Source: Alphaproteobacteria bacterium
GTDB taxonomy: Bacteria > Pseudomonadota > Alphaproteobacteria > Caedimonadales > UBA9215
Length of the DNA stretch: 42,770 nucleotides
Reading direction: 5' to 3'
Assembly (NCBI GenBank): GCA_024281375.1
Contig: JAJSAD010000076.1
Location: 1-42,770 of the forward strand
Shown: in pieces, positions 28,510 through 36,216 of the stretch
Layout of the letters: each line of letters begins with the position of its first letter
Position numbering within the stretch: position 1 is the first letter of the stretch
Position numbers and translations under genes: made by a program
Notes under the pieces: generated by a model
The model's input: the letters and a program-made list of their open reading frames with translations, nothing else
Told to the model about the DNA's origin: nothing
The model's database searches: none

Positions 28510-28998
28510 ATGAAAAATCTAACTTTCTTTCTTACTCTTTTAATAACACCTCTTGCCCAAGCTAAAAACGACGAAAAAGTGTATCTCACGTGGCATCAGG
28601 TCCATGAAGATTCAAGTGCCCTAGCTGAAAAAGTCAAAGATAAAGGGCCTTTTGAAGGCGTTGTGGCCATTGCACGGGGCGGGTATATCCCAGCTATTAT
28701 TATCGCCCATAAACTTGGCATTAAAAAGGTTGTCTCCTTTTCAATTTCTAGCTATAACACTAAAAACAAACAACATAAGCTGAAAATTTATAGTGATTTT
28801 AAGGATTTTAAAGGCCGTTGGCTTGTCGTTGACGAACTCGTTGATTCAGGAAAAACCCTTGAAAAAATTAAGACATATCTTCCTAAAAGTGTCTTTGTCG
28901 TTGTCTATGCAAAACCAAAAGGAAGCAAAACCACAGACTTTTATACGAAAAAAGTTGCACAAAACACTTGGCTTGTCTTCCCCTGGGAACTGAGCTAG
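28510..28998 (+). CDS. Exported xanthine-guanine phosphoribosyltransferase-like protein
   Basis: Residues 23-162 align by eye with enterobacterial Gpt: T-W-H-Q-V-H, V-A-I-A-R-G-G-Y-I-P (53-61), S-I-S-S-Y (78-82), the PRPP-binding V-V-D-E-L-V-D-S-G-K-T (106-116), Y-A-K-P-K-G, and N-T-W-L-V-F-P-W-E near the C-terminus. The catalytic acidic pair of the PRPP motif is kept. Unlike Gpt, the protein begins with a clean signal peptide (M-K-N-L-T-F-F-L-T-L-L-I-T-P-L-A-Q-A, cleavage near residue 18). GGGAG lies about 7 bases before the ATG. Gpt salvages guanine and xanthine with PRPP in the cytoplasm, so an exported form is odd. It is monocistronic, with no purine genes nearby. Confidence 0.8.
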   Translation: MKNLTFFLTLLITPLAQAKNDEKVYLTWHQVHEDSSALAEKVKDKGPFEGVVAIARGGYIPAIIIAHKLGIKKVVSFSISSYNTKNKQHKLKIYSDFKDFKGRWLVVDELVDSGKTLEKIKTYLPKSVFVVVYAKPKGSKTTDFYTKKVAQNTWLVFPWELS

Positions 28999-29033
28999 AA
29001 AATCACCCTAGCCAGCGCCCCTTTTAGAGAAAT

Positions 29034-29230
29034 CTACTTTGATTTACGTCGCAAATAAGCGGGGATGTCCTGAACATCCGTCGTTTCAAAATCATCGCTA
29101 TCCCCCACACCCGTTTCCACTTGAGCCGTATCGAACTCATAAGACGTTGTCTCTGGAGACGCAACTTCCCCAGAAAAATCTGCTGGATCTGTGTAGCCAT
29201 CAGGGGCAGAGTGCCCAGTAATCCCCCCTA
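29034..29230 (-). pseudogene. ftsZ: 3' remnant of ftsZ (C-terminal linker and tail peptide)
   Basis: The last ~60 codons of a minus-strand frame (open 29034-29372) encode an acidic linker (T-D-P-A-D-F-S-G-E...) ending in D-V-Q-D-I-P-A-Y-L-R-R-K-S-K-stop. This matches the FtsZ C-terminal peptide, D/E-I-P-A-F-L-R-R, which binds FtsA and other divisome proteins. No GTPase domain (no G-G-G-T-G-T-G) precedes it. Upstream codons (about 29230-29372) come from purine-rich repeat DNA and give a meaningless hydrophobic peptide. It is best explained as the broken 3' end of a duplicated or rearranged ftsZ. The left boundary of homology is approximate. Confidence 0.65.
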
Positions 29231-29273
29231 AAAAAAACGGGTGGGTGGTAAGCGGGCAGCGGGGACATTCTTT

Positions 29274-29475
29274 ATAAAGGCAGAAAAAGAAAGAGGAGAG
29301 TAAAAAAAATAGGGAAAATAAAAAGGGGAAATAAAAAGGGGAAATACCATCTAAACCTTCCTCTCTTTTCACACCTTTCTCTCCTTCCTAACTTCCCTCT
29401 TTCCACACCTCCCCCGTGAAATTTTTGATATATAGACATATTTTATCAGTATTTTGGACTATTTGTACACTACCC
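29274..29475. repeat. Purine/pyrimidine arms and core copy 1 of a dispersed repeat
   Basis: A purine-rich arm (29278-29345, with tandem AAAAAGGGGAAAT) is followed by a pyrimidine-rich arm (29354-29415) and a core of about 50 bp (29416-29466) reading ATTTTTGATATATAGACA then TATTTTGGACTATTTG. The core is shared with 29628-29675 and 42138-42195. The first 27 bases of the purine arm (29274-29300) recur at 29684-29716 with a 6-base insertion. No gene is visible here. Confidence 0.7.
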
Positions 29476-29786
29476 GCCCCTTTTAAAAAAAAGGCTATAT
29501 GATCTAAACCCTTCCTGCCTCCGGCTCTTCCTTTGTTTCTCCTGCCTCTGATTCTTCCTTTGTTCCCCTTTCCGCAAGAAAACTTCCTTTTTCTTTTTTA
29601 CCCCCCCTGCCTCCCCCGCGATATTTTTGACATATAGGCATTTTTTATCGATATTTTTGACCGTTAGTCAAGAAATTGGCAGAATAAAGGCAGAAAAAGA
29701 AAGAGAAAGAGGAGAGGCGGGAAAAGAGGTAGGGGAATGAAAAAAAGGAAGTAAATAAAAGGAAGTAAATAAAAAGGGGCGGGTAG
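29470..29786. repeat. 317-bp element bounded by a perfect 15-bp inverted repeat, with core copy 2
   Basis: CTACCCGCCCCTTTT (29470-29484) is the exact reverse complement of 29772-29786, and similarity continues imperfectly a few bases outward. The left half is pyrimidine-rich, the right half purine-rich, and the central ~60 bp (about 29625-29680) hold core copy 2 (ATATTTTTGACATATAGGCA, then TTTTTGACCGTTAGTCAAGA). The whole could fold as a long imperfect hairpin, MITE-like. The interval 29373-29838 contains no gene. Confidence 0.7.
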
Positions 29787-29838
29787 CGTGCTTTTTATGA
29801 TAAAATGAAAAAAATAGGGAAAAATAAGGATATTATAA

Positions 29839-30180
29839 ATGAATCAAAAAATAATTCTTTCTTACAGCGTATTATTTTCTTTTTATTTTGGAATATCTCA
29901 TGCAGCAATCGTGACCAATGTTGATGTTCCTTATCAATGTCAATTACATGTAGAATATAATTGGGGGCGCACTCTGGATTTTGATATTCCTAAGGTCGGT
30001 AAAAGCACTGAAATAAATCTAGGTAATCATAAAATTATTAGAATGAGCTGTAAATCCTATGCCGGTGCGGGGAATGAAAAAACATTTTGCATTGTTCAAA
30101 AAGGACTCACCATAAAAACACTAAAAATCTTTAATGAAAAAGATCCCTTTGGAGATTATCCTGCATGCAAGGCCGAGTAA
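29839..30180 (+). CDS. Small exported protein of unknown function
   Basis: The 113-residue protein has a signal peptide (M-N-Q-K-I-I-L-S-Y-S-V-L-F-S-F-Y-F-G-I-S-H-A, cleavage near residue 22). The mature part is short and β-rich with four cysteines, in Y-Q-C-Q, M-S-C-K, T-F-C-I and P-A-C-K, suggesting two disulfides. AAGGA lies 8 bases before the ATG. I do not recognise a family. It sits between two repeat regions, typical of accessory DNA. The cysteine layout is loosely like the exported protein at 16972 but the sequences are not clearly related. Confidence 0.6.
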   Translation: MNQKIILSYSVLFSFYFGISHAAIVTNVDVPYQCQLHVEYNWGRTLDFDIPKVGKSTEINLGNHKIIRMSCKSYAGAGNEKTFCIVQKGLTIKTLKIFNEKDPFGDYPACKAE

Positions 30181-30277
30181 CTCTCATTGACTGTATCGTC
30201 CTTCTAAAATATATATAGAGAAAAAAAGAGAGATCATGGGTAGGACCTCCCCTCCGTTCTTGCTATAGTCAATTCAG

Positions 30278-30401
30278 TTTCGACGTGTGGATTTTAAAAC
30301 CAGACCAGAGCTCCCGGAACGTCTACTTCATACGTGAGGACATTATGATTTTGGGATGTGTCGCCATTTTGCCAATAAAGAGACTTGGCCACAGTTTGAA
30401 A
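30278..30401. repeat. Palindromic element copy A upstream of dapB (mini-ORF on minus strand)
   Basis: This ~124-bp element begins TTTCGACGTGTGG and ends CCACAGTTTGAAA, an imperfect terminal inverted repeat. It is nearly identical to copy B downstream of dapB, in the same orientation. On the minus strand a frame of 32 codons runs from GTG (30392) to TAA (30294-30296), ending T-Y-E-V-D-V-P-G-A-L-V-W-F. Copies A and B differ at 4 of 93 bases here plus one whole-codon indel. The element ends about 40 bases before dapB. Nothing else is visible in 30181-30442. Confidence 0.85.
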
Positions 30402-30442
30402 GAGGAGGGGTCTATATATAAATATTTTTTTAGGTATCCAAG

Positions 30443-31219
30443 ATGATTAATATTGGTATTTTGGGCGCCAATGGGCGCATGGGCAAAACATTACTTGAGG
30501 CTGTGATCGCTGATGAAGGAGCCATTTTGCGGGCCGCAACGGTGCGTTCTGGAAATGACTTAGAAGGACAACCTATCCCGTCACAAGACATTTGCTATGA
30601 AACAGACCTTAAAACAGCCTTTCAACACTGCGATGTTATGATTGATTTTACCCTTCCCGAAGCAACACAAAGCTTTTTGAAAGCAGCGATTTCTTTTAAA
30701 ACCCCCCTTGTTATCGGAACCACGGGTCTCAACACACCAGAACATCACCTTATGGAAGAGCTCGCCCATGTGGTACCTGTGGTTTATAGCACCAATATGA
30801 GCCTCGGCATCACCCTTTTGAATGCGCTGGTTGAAAACGCTGCCCGCACTTTGGGGGAAGAGTTTGACATCGAAATTCTTGAGATGCACCATCGCCATAA
30901 AAAAGACCTCCCCTCTGGAACATCCTTAACTCTCGGTGAATACGCGGCCCGAGGCCGTGAAGTCGATATAAAAAATGTTCAATGTAGTCGCCATCAACAC
31001 GGTGCCCGAAAACCCGGAGAAATTGGATTTGCAGCCCTACGCGGCGGTGGTGTCTTTGGAGATCATGATGTTATCCTCGCCTCTGACGAAGAGGTTATCA
31101 CACTCTCCCACCGTGCCTTAACAAGATCAGTTTTTGCCAAGGGAGCCCTGAAAGCTGCCAAGTGGATCGTCACGCAGCCCCCAGGACTTTACAGCATGAA
31201 AGATGTTCTCAAATTATAG
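30443..31219 (+). CDS. dapB: 4-hydroxy-tetrahydrodipicolinate reductase
   Basis: The 258-residue enzyme acts in the diaminopimelate/lysine pathway, which supplies peptidoglycan cross-links. It shows the N-terminal nucleotide-binding G-A-N-G-R-M-G-K (9-16), I-G-T-T-G-L, the catalytic E-M-H-H-R-H-K-K-D-L-P-S-G-T segment, and the C-terminal H-R-A-L-T-R-S-V-F-A-K-G-A-L. It appears intact. It stands alone, bracketed by direct copies of a palindromic element, which suggests it is transcribed on its own and that this locus is open to repeat insertion or recombination. Confidence 0.96.
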   Translation: MINIGILGANGRMGKTLLEAVIADEGAILRAATVRSGNDLEGQPIPSQDICYETDLKTAFQHCDVMIDFTLPEATQSFLKAAISFKTPLVIGTTGLNTPEHHLMEELAHVVPVVYSTNMSLGITLLNALVENAARTLGEEFDIEILEMHHRHKKDLPSGTSLTLGEYAARGREVDIKNVQCSRHQHGARKPGEIGFAALRGGGVFGDHDVILASDEEVITLSHRALTRSVFAKGALKAAKWIVTQPPGLYSMKDVLKL

Positions 31220-31265
31220 TCGATTCAAAAAAATATTTTTGAGTCATTCAACTATGCCTATTCAG

Positions 31266-31392
31266 TTTCGACGTGTGGGTTTTAAAACCAGACCAGAGCT
31301 CCCGAAACGTCTACTTCATACGTGAGGACATTATGACTTTGGGATGTGTCACCGTTTTGCCAATAAAGAGACTTGGGGGCCACACGTCGAAA
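31266..31392. repeat. Palindromic element copy B downstream of dapB (mini-ORF on minus strand)
   Basis: This 127-bp copy has perfect 13-bp terminal inverted repeats, TTTCGACGTGTGG (31266-31278) and CCACACGTCGAAA (31380-31392). The minus-strand frame runs from GTG (31383) to TAA (31282-31284) and ends T-Y-E-V-D-V-S-G-A-L-V-W-F. It carries one extra CCC codon compared with copy A. An AT-rich hairpin (31222-31245) lies between dapB and the element. Nothing else is visible in 31220-31415. Confidence 0.85.
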
Positions 31393-31415
31393 GAGGATGG
31401 GTATAAATTAAGATT

Positions 31416-31745
31416 TTATTCGCTATAAAGGCCTGATGCGACAAGCGCCTCTACAAAAGTTTTTTCAGACATATTAGCAGATACATGAAGACCTGCTGGG
31501 TCCATAGGCATACCGTTCAATGATTTAGACTTCATTGATAAGGACCTAGAGGTCATCATACCACCCATCGTGATAACCCAATCGGGTGTATGTTTAATGT
31601 CGGTTCGTCCATCTTTTAAAATGAACGTTTTTGTCCAATTACCAACATTTTCTTCCCCATCAGAGTCTGCTACCAAAGAGGCAGTTACGTGAGATGAAAA
31701 AAGAGTTGCAAAAAATAAAGATATAATGATTTTAGTGTATTTCAT
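31416..31745 (-). CDS. Small exported protein of unknown function
   Basis: The 109-residue protein begins at the ATG at 31745 (M-K-Y-T-K-I-I-I-S-L-F-F-A-T-L-F-S-S-H-V), a clear signal peptide, with CAGGGAT a few bases upstream. A longer in-frame reading upstream passes through the tRNA gene and is rejected. The mature part is acidic at first (A-D-S-D-G-E-E-N), then has a Met-rich stretch (M-G-G-M-M-T...M-K-S-K-S-L-N-G-M-P-M-D). No family is recognised. It lies 50 bases downstream of the initiator tRNA on the same strand. Confidence 0.55.
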   Translation of the reverse strand: MKYTKIIISLFFATLFSSHVTASLVADSDGEENVGNWTKTFILKDGRTDIKHTPDWVITMGGMMTSRSLSMKSKSLNGMPMDPAGLHVSANMSEKTFVEALVASGLYSE

Positions 31746-31795
31746 AGTGTTAATCCCTGTTTTAAATTTTTGAGTTCGTTTCTTATAAATAAACT

Positions 31796-31872
<77 letters not shown>

Positions 31873-31922
31873 CCAAGGAATACTGTTTTATAACCCAAAG
31901 CCCCAAGAACTTCAAGGGGTAA

Positions 31923-32594
31923 TTATGGAAAAGAAACACAAACAGGGGCTGAGGAAATTTTACGGGTTTCAAGCCAAGGCTCATGCTTTTCCATGATTTT
32001 TTCAAACAGCGGATGGTCTTGAAAAAAAGTAAACCATTTAAGAAGCTTGGGAAGATTAACATGTGTGTCAAACCACTCCTGATCCACCACTCGAAATTGT
32101 CTCACGAAAGAAAAGATTAAAAGGTCTGCATAGCAAGGCGTTGATGTACATAAATATTCATTTTTTTCTAAGCAGTCATTTAGTTTCTCAAGAAATTCTA
32201 GACAGTCTTGTTGAGGAGCTGCCCCGTCTTTCAAATCGTAACGCTCTGGATATTTATAACGGGTTAAGTGCCCCATAAAAGACTCCTGAAGTTCCTCAAA
32301 CAAAGAATCAGCCCCCTCTTTTTGTGCCGAGGATAACGCAACCCAGCCCTCTGGTAATTTTCTCTCCAACGCCCATATCACAATATCAAGACTTTCATCA
32401 ATAATGCGGCCCTCTGGTAATTGCAAAACAGGCACGGTGCCTTTAGGAGAAATTTCCAGCATCTCGGCGGGTTTATCCGTCAATAAAATCTCCCGAAGCT
32501 CATAGCTTTGTCCTGTAAACGCCAACGCAAGGCGGGCACGCATAGCATAGGGACAACGCCTAAAAGAATAAAGGATAGGTAATTTTTCTGACAT
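31923..32594 (-). CDS. Glutathione S-transferase-like protein
   Basis: The 223-residue protein has an N-terminal thioredoxin-like GST domain (residues 1-80: I-L-Y-S-F-R-R-C-P-Y-A-M-R-A-R-L-A-L, then K-G-T-V-P-V-L-Q-L and D-E-S-L-D-I) and an all-helical C-terminal domain. The C-P-Y-A motif (C14) is like omega/beta-class or stringent-starvation-type GSTs that use cysteine. Its role could be glutathione-dependent reduction or detoxification. Its ATG overlaps the stop of the DUF2608 gene (TAATG), so it is co-transcribed with DUF2608 and perhaps trhO. Confidence 0.85.
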   Translation of the reverse strand: MSEKLPILYSFRRCPYAMRARLALAFTGQSYELREILLTDKPAEMLEISPKGTVPVLQLPEGRIIDESLDIVIWALERKLPEGWVALSSAQKEGADSLFEELQESFMGHLTRYKYPERYDLKDGAAPQQDCLEFLEKLNDCLEKNEYLCTSTPCYADLLIFSFVRQFRVVDQEWFDTHVNLPKLLKWFTFFQDHPLFEKIMEKHEPWLETRKISSAPVCVSFP

Positions 32595-33430
32595 TATTTA
32601 ATATCCTTGTTCTTTTTAACAAACTTAGCAATTTGACGCAGGGCTTTTTTAAATTGCTTGCGCGTCACTTTCTTTGTCTCAACATGACTTGCAGCCAGAT
32701 AGTGAATCCCTGTAAATTTAATACCAGGGAAATGATGGCGCAATTTACTTTCAACATCCGCTACATTTTTAAGTCGATCGTCTATCATCACAAGGCGTTT
32801 TGGTACCAGAGACTTCTCCTTTAAATAATGGACCAACAAATCACCCTTAGTGACACCATCGTGTTGACCATTTGTCATCAACAAATGTCCTGCGCGCCTT
32901 GGGTAAGACCCTAAATGTTTTATAAAATCTTTGTATAAAACGCCCTCAGCCGGTGTATTTTGAATATCGTAGCCGGCAGACATGAGGCTAAAACCGCGCC
33001 ATTCAGCAGCATGGCTCATTTGATCAAAAGAACCCGTTAGCAAAGACGTTAAAAACAAAACACCCACCCCGGAATTTTGCAACTCCCGAACAACATCGAC
33101 CATCTTTTCATGAGTCGGAACCTGAGGAGATTGCAGCGCTATATAAAGAAGCGCAATATCCTGTCTTGAGCGAGGAATAGCCTTCATAAATCGACGAAAA
33201 TCTTTGCGATACTTCTTAAAGGTCGGCATTTGAAACACAGGATTTTGAGGCATGGTGAGAACCATATCGACATCAAAAACAATCAGATCAGAAGACGTAT
33301 ACTTTTGTTCTGTGAGATGAGCTTGCAACTCCTCGATGGATTTGAGTGTCAGAATATCAGCCTGAACGGTTACAGTCGAAAGTAGCATACACCACAATGC
33401 AAAAAGAATTTTACGGTTCTTGTTTATCAT
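32594..33430 (-). CDS. DUF2608 exported HAD-like protein
   Basis: The 278-residue protein begins with a signal peptide (M-I-N-K-N-R-K-I-L-F-A-L-W-C-M-L-L-S...V-Q-A). It carries a HAD-type F-D-V-D-M-V-L-T motif (D53, D55), L-F-L-T-S near the second HAD motif, and V-M-I-D-D-R-L-K-N near the fourth. DUF2608 proteins occur mainly in intracellular bacteria such as Rickettsiales, Legionella and Chlamydia relatives; their substrate is unknown. A periplasmic or secreted phosphatase-like role is possible. AGGGA precedes the ATG at a suitable distance. It lies 33 bases after trhO and overlaps the GST gene by 1 base. Confidence 0.8.
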   Translation of the reverse strand: MINKNRKILFALWCMLLSTVTVQADILTLKSIEELQAHLTEQKYTSSDLIVFDVDMVLTMPQNPVFQMPTFKKYRKDFRRFMKAIPRSRQDIALLYIALQSPQVPTHEKMVDVVRELQNSGVGVLFLTSLLTGSFDQMSHAAEWRGFSLMSAGYDIQNTPAEGVLYKDFIKHLGSYPRRAGHLLMTNGQHDGVTKGDLLVHYLKEKSLVPKRLVMIDDRLKNVADVESKLRHHFPGIKFTGIHYLAASHVETKKVTRKQFKKALRQIAKFVKKNKDIK

Positions 33431-33463
33431 ATCAATTCCCTGTCTACCCTTATGACAAAATTC

Positions 33464-34375
33464 CTAACAAGCGAGGTGTTTTTCACCCCGTTCCCGCGCC
33501 AATTGCATTTGGAGTTGACGATCGGCAAAACGCTTTTTTTGCCCGTCGGTGGTTTTATCGAAACACTTAGGGCAACACACACCAAGCATATATTTTTCTG
33601 ACTCTTTATCGTCTTCGGTAATGGGGTGACGGCAACCATAACATTGATCATACTGCCCTTCTTCTAACCCGTGAGTCACCCCAACACGGCCATCAAAGAC
33701 AAAGCATTCTCCTTCCCAAAGACTCTCTTCCTGGGGGATGGTTTCAAGGTACTTTAAAATACCCCCCTTCAGATGAAAGACCTCTTCAAAGCCTTCCGCT
33801 AACATATAAGCAGACGCTTTTTCACACCGAATACCCCCCGTGCAAAACATAGCCACTTTCTTGTTCTTCTTAGGATCAAGGTTTTTTGTCACATAACTTG
33901 GAAATTCACGGAAAGTTTCTGTTTGAGGATCGATGGCGTGCTTAAAACTTCCAATTTCAAACTCATAATCATTACGAGTATCCACCACGATAACCTCAGG
34001 ATCAGAGATAATAGCATTCCAACCCTTAGGGTCGACATAAGTTCCTACAATATGATTGGGATCAACACCCGGAATCCCCAAGGTAACAATCTCTTTCTTA
34101 AGACGCACTTTCATGCGATAGAAAGGATTCTCCTCACAAAAAGATTCTTTCCAATCGAGGTCCGATAAACGCGGGTCAGAACGCAGATAATCCAACACAG
34201 AATCAATACCGGCTCGCGACCCCGCAACGGTTCCATTGATGCCCTCATGGGCCAGCAAAAGCGTCCCCTTAATCCCAGCTTCTTGACATTTTTCAAGCAA
34301 GCGCGGCTGAATCTCTTTGAAATCCTCTAGAGATACAAATTTATAAAGGGCAGCAACAACAATTTGGTCAGACAT
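33464..34375 (-). CDS. trhO: tRNA uridine(34) hydroxylase, rhodanese-like
   Basis: The 303-residue protein belongs to the YceA/TrhO family, which hydroxylates U34 in tRNA anticodons using oxygen. It has an N-terminal domain with [11 protein letters not shown], a rhodanese domain with the catalytic C178 in [12 protein letters not shown], and a C-terminal Cys-rich tail (C-Y-G-C...V-C-C-P-K-C). A strong AAGGAG lies about 7 bases before the ATG. It is divergent from iscR and leads the DUF2608–GST series. Confidence 0.93.
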   Translation of the reverse strand: MSDQIVVAALYKFVSLEDFKEIQPRLLEKCQEAGIKGTLLLAHEGINGTVAGSRAGIDSVLDYLRSDPRLSDLDWKESFCEENPFYRMKVRLKKEIVTLGIPGVDPNHIVGTYVDPKGWNAIISDPEVIVVDTRNDYEFEIGSFKHAIDPQTETFREFPSYVTKNLDPKKNKKVAMFCTGGIRCEKASAYMLAEGFEEVFHLKGGILKYLETIPQEESLWEGECFVFDGRVGVTHGLEEGQYDQCYGCRHPITEDDKESEKYMLGVCCPKCFDKTTDGQKKRFADRQLQMQLARERGEKHLAC

Positions 34376-34501
34376 TTTTCACTCCTTTTAAGATGGAAAA
34401 AGAAAATTCACCTTCATATGTAGCAAAAAAAAGAGAGAGTTGCACGTCTTTTCCTGTACACTACCCCTAGATTTTTCTTCATTTTTATAAAATTTTTAAT
34501 C

Positions 34502-34529
34502 TTGACTATTTTAGTCGGAATACTATACT
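34502..34529 (+). promoter_or_regulatory. isc operon promoter with probable IscR binding site
   Basis: TTGACT (34502-34507) and TATACT (34524-34529), 16 bases apart, form a sigma-70-type promoter. Overlapping it is GACT-ATTT-TAGTC (34504-34516), which matches the central part of the type 1 IscR site (GACT-RWWW-YAGTC), though the outer bases fit poorly. This position allows holo-IscR to repress its own operon when Fe-S clusters are sufficient. Confidence 0.7.
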
Positions 34530-34567
34530 CAAAGTCAAAAGCTTATTATCTTTGAGAATTTTATAAC

Positions 34568-35065
34568 ATGAAATTGAGCACAAAAGCCCGTTACGCCGTC
34601 TTGGCTCTTGTTGATCTTGTGATGAATAGCAAAAAAGTGCAAGGGAAATTTGTGCCTATTTCTTTAATCGATATCGCCGAACGTCAAAATATTTCTCAAC
34701 AATATCTGGAGCAACTTTTCAGCAAACTGCGCCGTGCTGACGTTGTAAAAAGTGTCCGGGGGCAAAATGGGGGCTATTTTTTAGCGGCTCCTTCCTGTGA
34801 TTTTTCTATCTCCCAAATTGTGGATGCTGTCGATGAGCCCATTAAATCCACAAAATGTGATCCAAATTCCGACCTGAGTTGCCAAGGAAAGCACTCTAAG
34901 TGCCTGTCCCATCATTTATGGATTGGTATGGAAAAAACCATCCGCACTTATCTCAACACCGTGACCTTAAAAGATGTTGTCGACCAACGTCCTATGCCCT
35001 TATCTATTTTGACCCACGCCTCCCATAATGATGACACCATACAGGAAGCCTGTCATGTCCTCTGA
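34568..35065 (+). CDS. iscR: Fe-S cluster-sensing transcriptional regulator IscR (Rrf2 family)
   Basis: The 165-residue protein has an N-terminal winged helix (M-K-L-S-T-K-A-R-Y-A-V-L-A-L, then I-S-Q-Q-Y-L-E-Q-L-F and V-R-G-Q-N-G-G-Y) and cluster ligands C97, C105 and C112, followed by H115 in C-L-S-H-H-L-W. The Cys spacing is longer than in E. coli IscR (C92/C98/C104). It heads the isc operon and overlaps the next gene by 11 bases. It probably controls the site at 34502-34529. Confidence 0.95.
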   Translation: MKLSTKARYAVLALVDLVMNSKKVQGKFVPISLIDIAERQNISQQYLEQLFSKLRRADVVKSVRGQNGGYFLAAPSCDFSISQIVDAVDEPIKSTKCDPNSDLSCQGKHSKCLSHHLWIGMEKTIRTYLNTVTLKDVVDQRPMPLSILTHASHNDDTIQEACHVL

Positions 35066-36212
35066 CCTTCCGCCTCTCTTTTTTGATTATAATGCCACAG
35101 CTCCTCTTAAGCCTGAGGCCAAAACAGCGATGCTTGAGGTCATGGACCTTTCAGGAAATGCAGCTTCTCCCCATTTTTTTGGCCGTCAAATGCGTCAAAA
35201 AATAGAAGAAGCCCGTTGGATTTTTGCAGAAAATTTGGGGATAACACTTCTTGATGAAATTATTTTCAATAGCGGGGCTACCGAGGGCAATAATACCATT
35301 CTCAAAACCTTTGAGAACCTTGGCGCTCCAATTTTTATTTCCGCTATCGAGCACGCTTGTGTTTTAAAACCTTGTAAGTCTGCAAAAAAAATTCCCGTAG
35401 ACGCAAATGGTATTGTCGACCTTGGATGGCTTGATCAAGAATTATCAAAATGCGACTCAACGAAACCAATTCTCGTGTCCGTCATATTGGTCAATAATGA
35501 AACGGGAGTCATTGAACCCCTCAAAGACATCATCACCCTCGCCACAAAATACAATGCCTTTGTTCATAGCGATGCCGTCCAAGCTCTCGGGCGTATTCCT
35601 TTAAACCTTGACCTCTATCCCTTAGACTATATGAGTTTTTCGGGCCATAAAATTGGAGGATGTACGGGATGTGGCGCTCTTTATGTGCGTACCAAATCTC
35701 CTTATAAGCCTCTTTTACAAGGCTCTCAACATGAGAAAGGACAGCGCCCTGGAACATCAAATGTCCTTGGTGCAGTGGCTTTTGGAGCTGCCCTTAAAAG
35801 TGCTCGCACTCAAGATTGGGACCCTGTTGACACCCTCCGCAATTTCCTTGAAAAAGAAATTCTCGACTATTGTCCTGAGGCCTCCATTTGGGCCTCAAAA
35901 GCCTCCAGAGTTGCAAACACCCTTTCTATTCATATGCCAGGGGTGCCTAACATGACACAACTTATGGCCTTTGATCTTGATGGGATTGCTGTCAGTTCAG
36001 GGGCCGCTTGTTCCTCAGGAAAAGTCTCCCCCTCCCATGTGTTAAGAGCTATGGGTATCACCCCTGAAAAAGCTCTTGAAACCATCCGCGTTTCCATGGG
36101 GCCCCACACGACTCAACAAGAAGCCGACCGTTTTTTAAAAGCTTGGAAAAGTATTTATGACCGAGCCTCCAACACATCCACACCCTCCAACACATCAACT
36201 AAGGATGCGTAA
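35055..36212 (+). CDS. Cysteine desulfurase paralogue (NifS/IscS-like)
   Basis: This pyridoxal-phosphate enzyme starts at the ATG at 35055, chosen because AGGAAG precedes it and homology begins at F-F-D-Y-N-A-T-A-P. The product has 385 residues. The PLP lysine lies in S-F-S-G-H-K-I-G-G, the H-A/E-H segment in S-A-I-E-H-A-C, and the active cysteine in [10 protein letters not shown]. It is closer to short NifS-like proteins than to classical IscS. The C-terminal tail is repetitive ([11 protein letters not shown]). Rickettsia also carry two desulfurase genes in tandem here; the division of labour is unknown. Confidence 0.9.
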   Translation: MSSDLPPLFFDYNATAPLKPEAKTAMLEVMDLSGNAASPHFFGRQMRQKIEEARWIFAENLGITLLDEIIFNSGATEGNNTILKTFENLGAPIFISAIEHACVLKPCKSAKKIPVDANGIVDLGWLDQELSKCDSTKPILVSVILVNNETGVIEPLKDIITLATKYNAFVHSDAVQALGRIPLNLDLYPLDYMSFSGHKIGGCTGCGALYVRTKSPYKPLLQGSQHEKGQRPGTSNVLGAVAFGAALKSARTQDWDPVDTLRNFLEKEILDYCPEASIWASKASRVANTLSIHMPGVPNMTQLMAFDLDGIAVSSGAACSSGKVSPSHVLRAMGITPEKALETIRVSMGPHTTQQEADRFLKAWKSIYDRASNTSTPSNTSTKDA

Positions 36213-36216
36213 GATA

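Noticed and set aside
29231-29372. Phe/Leu-rich membrane segment upstream of the FtsZ tail, suggesting a membrane protein
   Set aside because: The hydrophobic peptide is what any purine-rich repeat gives when read on the opposite strand; there is no Shine-Dalgarno or conserved start.
31222-31245. Terminator for dapB
   Set aside because: The 10-bp stem is almost all A:T with one wobble and has no T-run after it, so it is too weak to call.
34456-34467. Copy of the 29470 element end upstream of iscR
   Set aside because: Only about 12 bases (TGTACACTACCC) match, with no arm or core beside them; too short to annotate.
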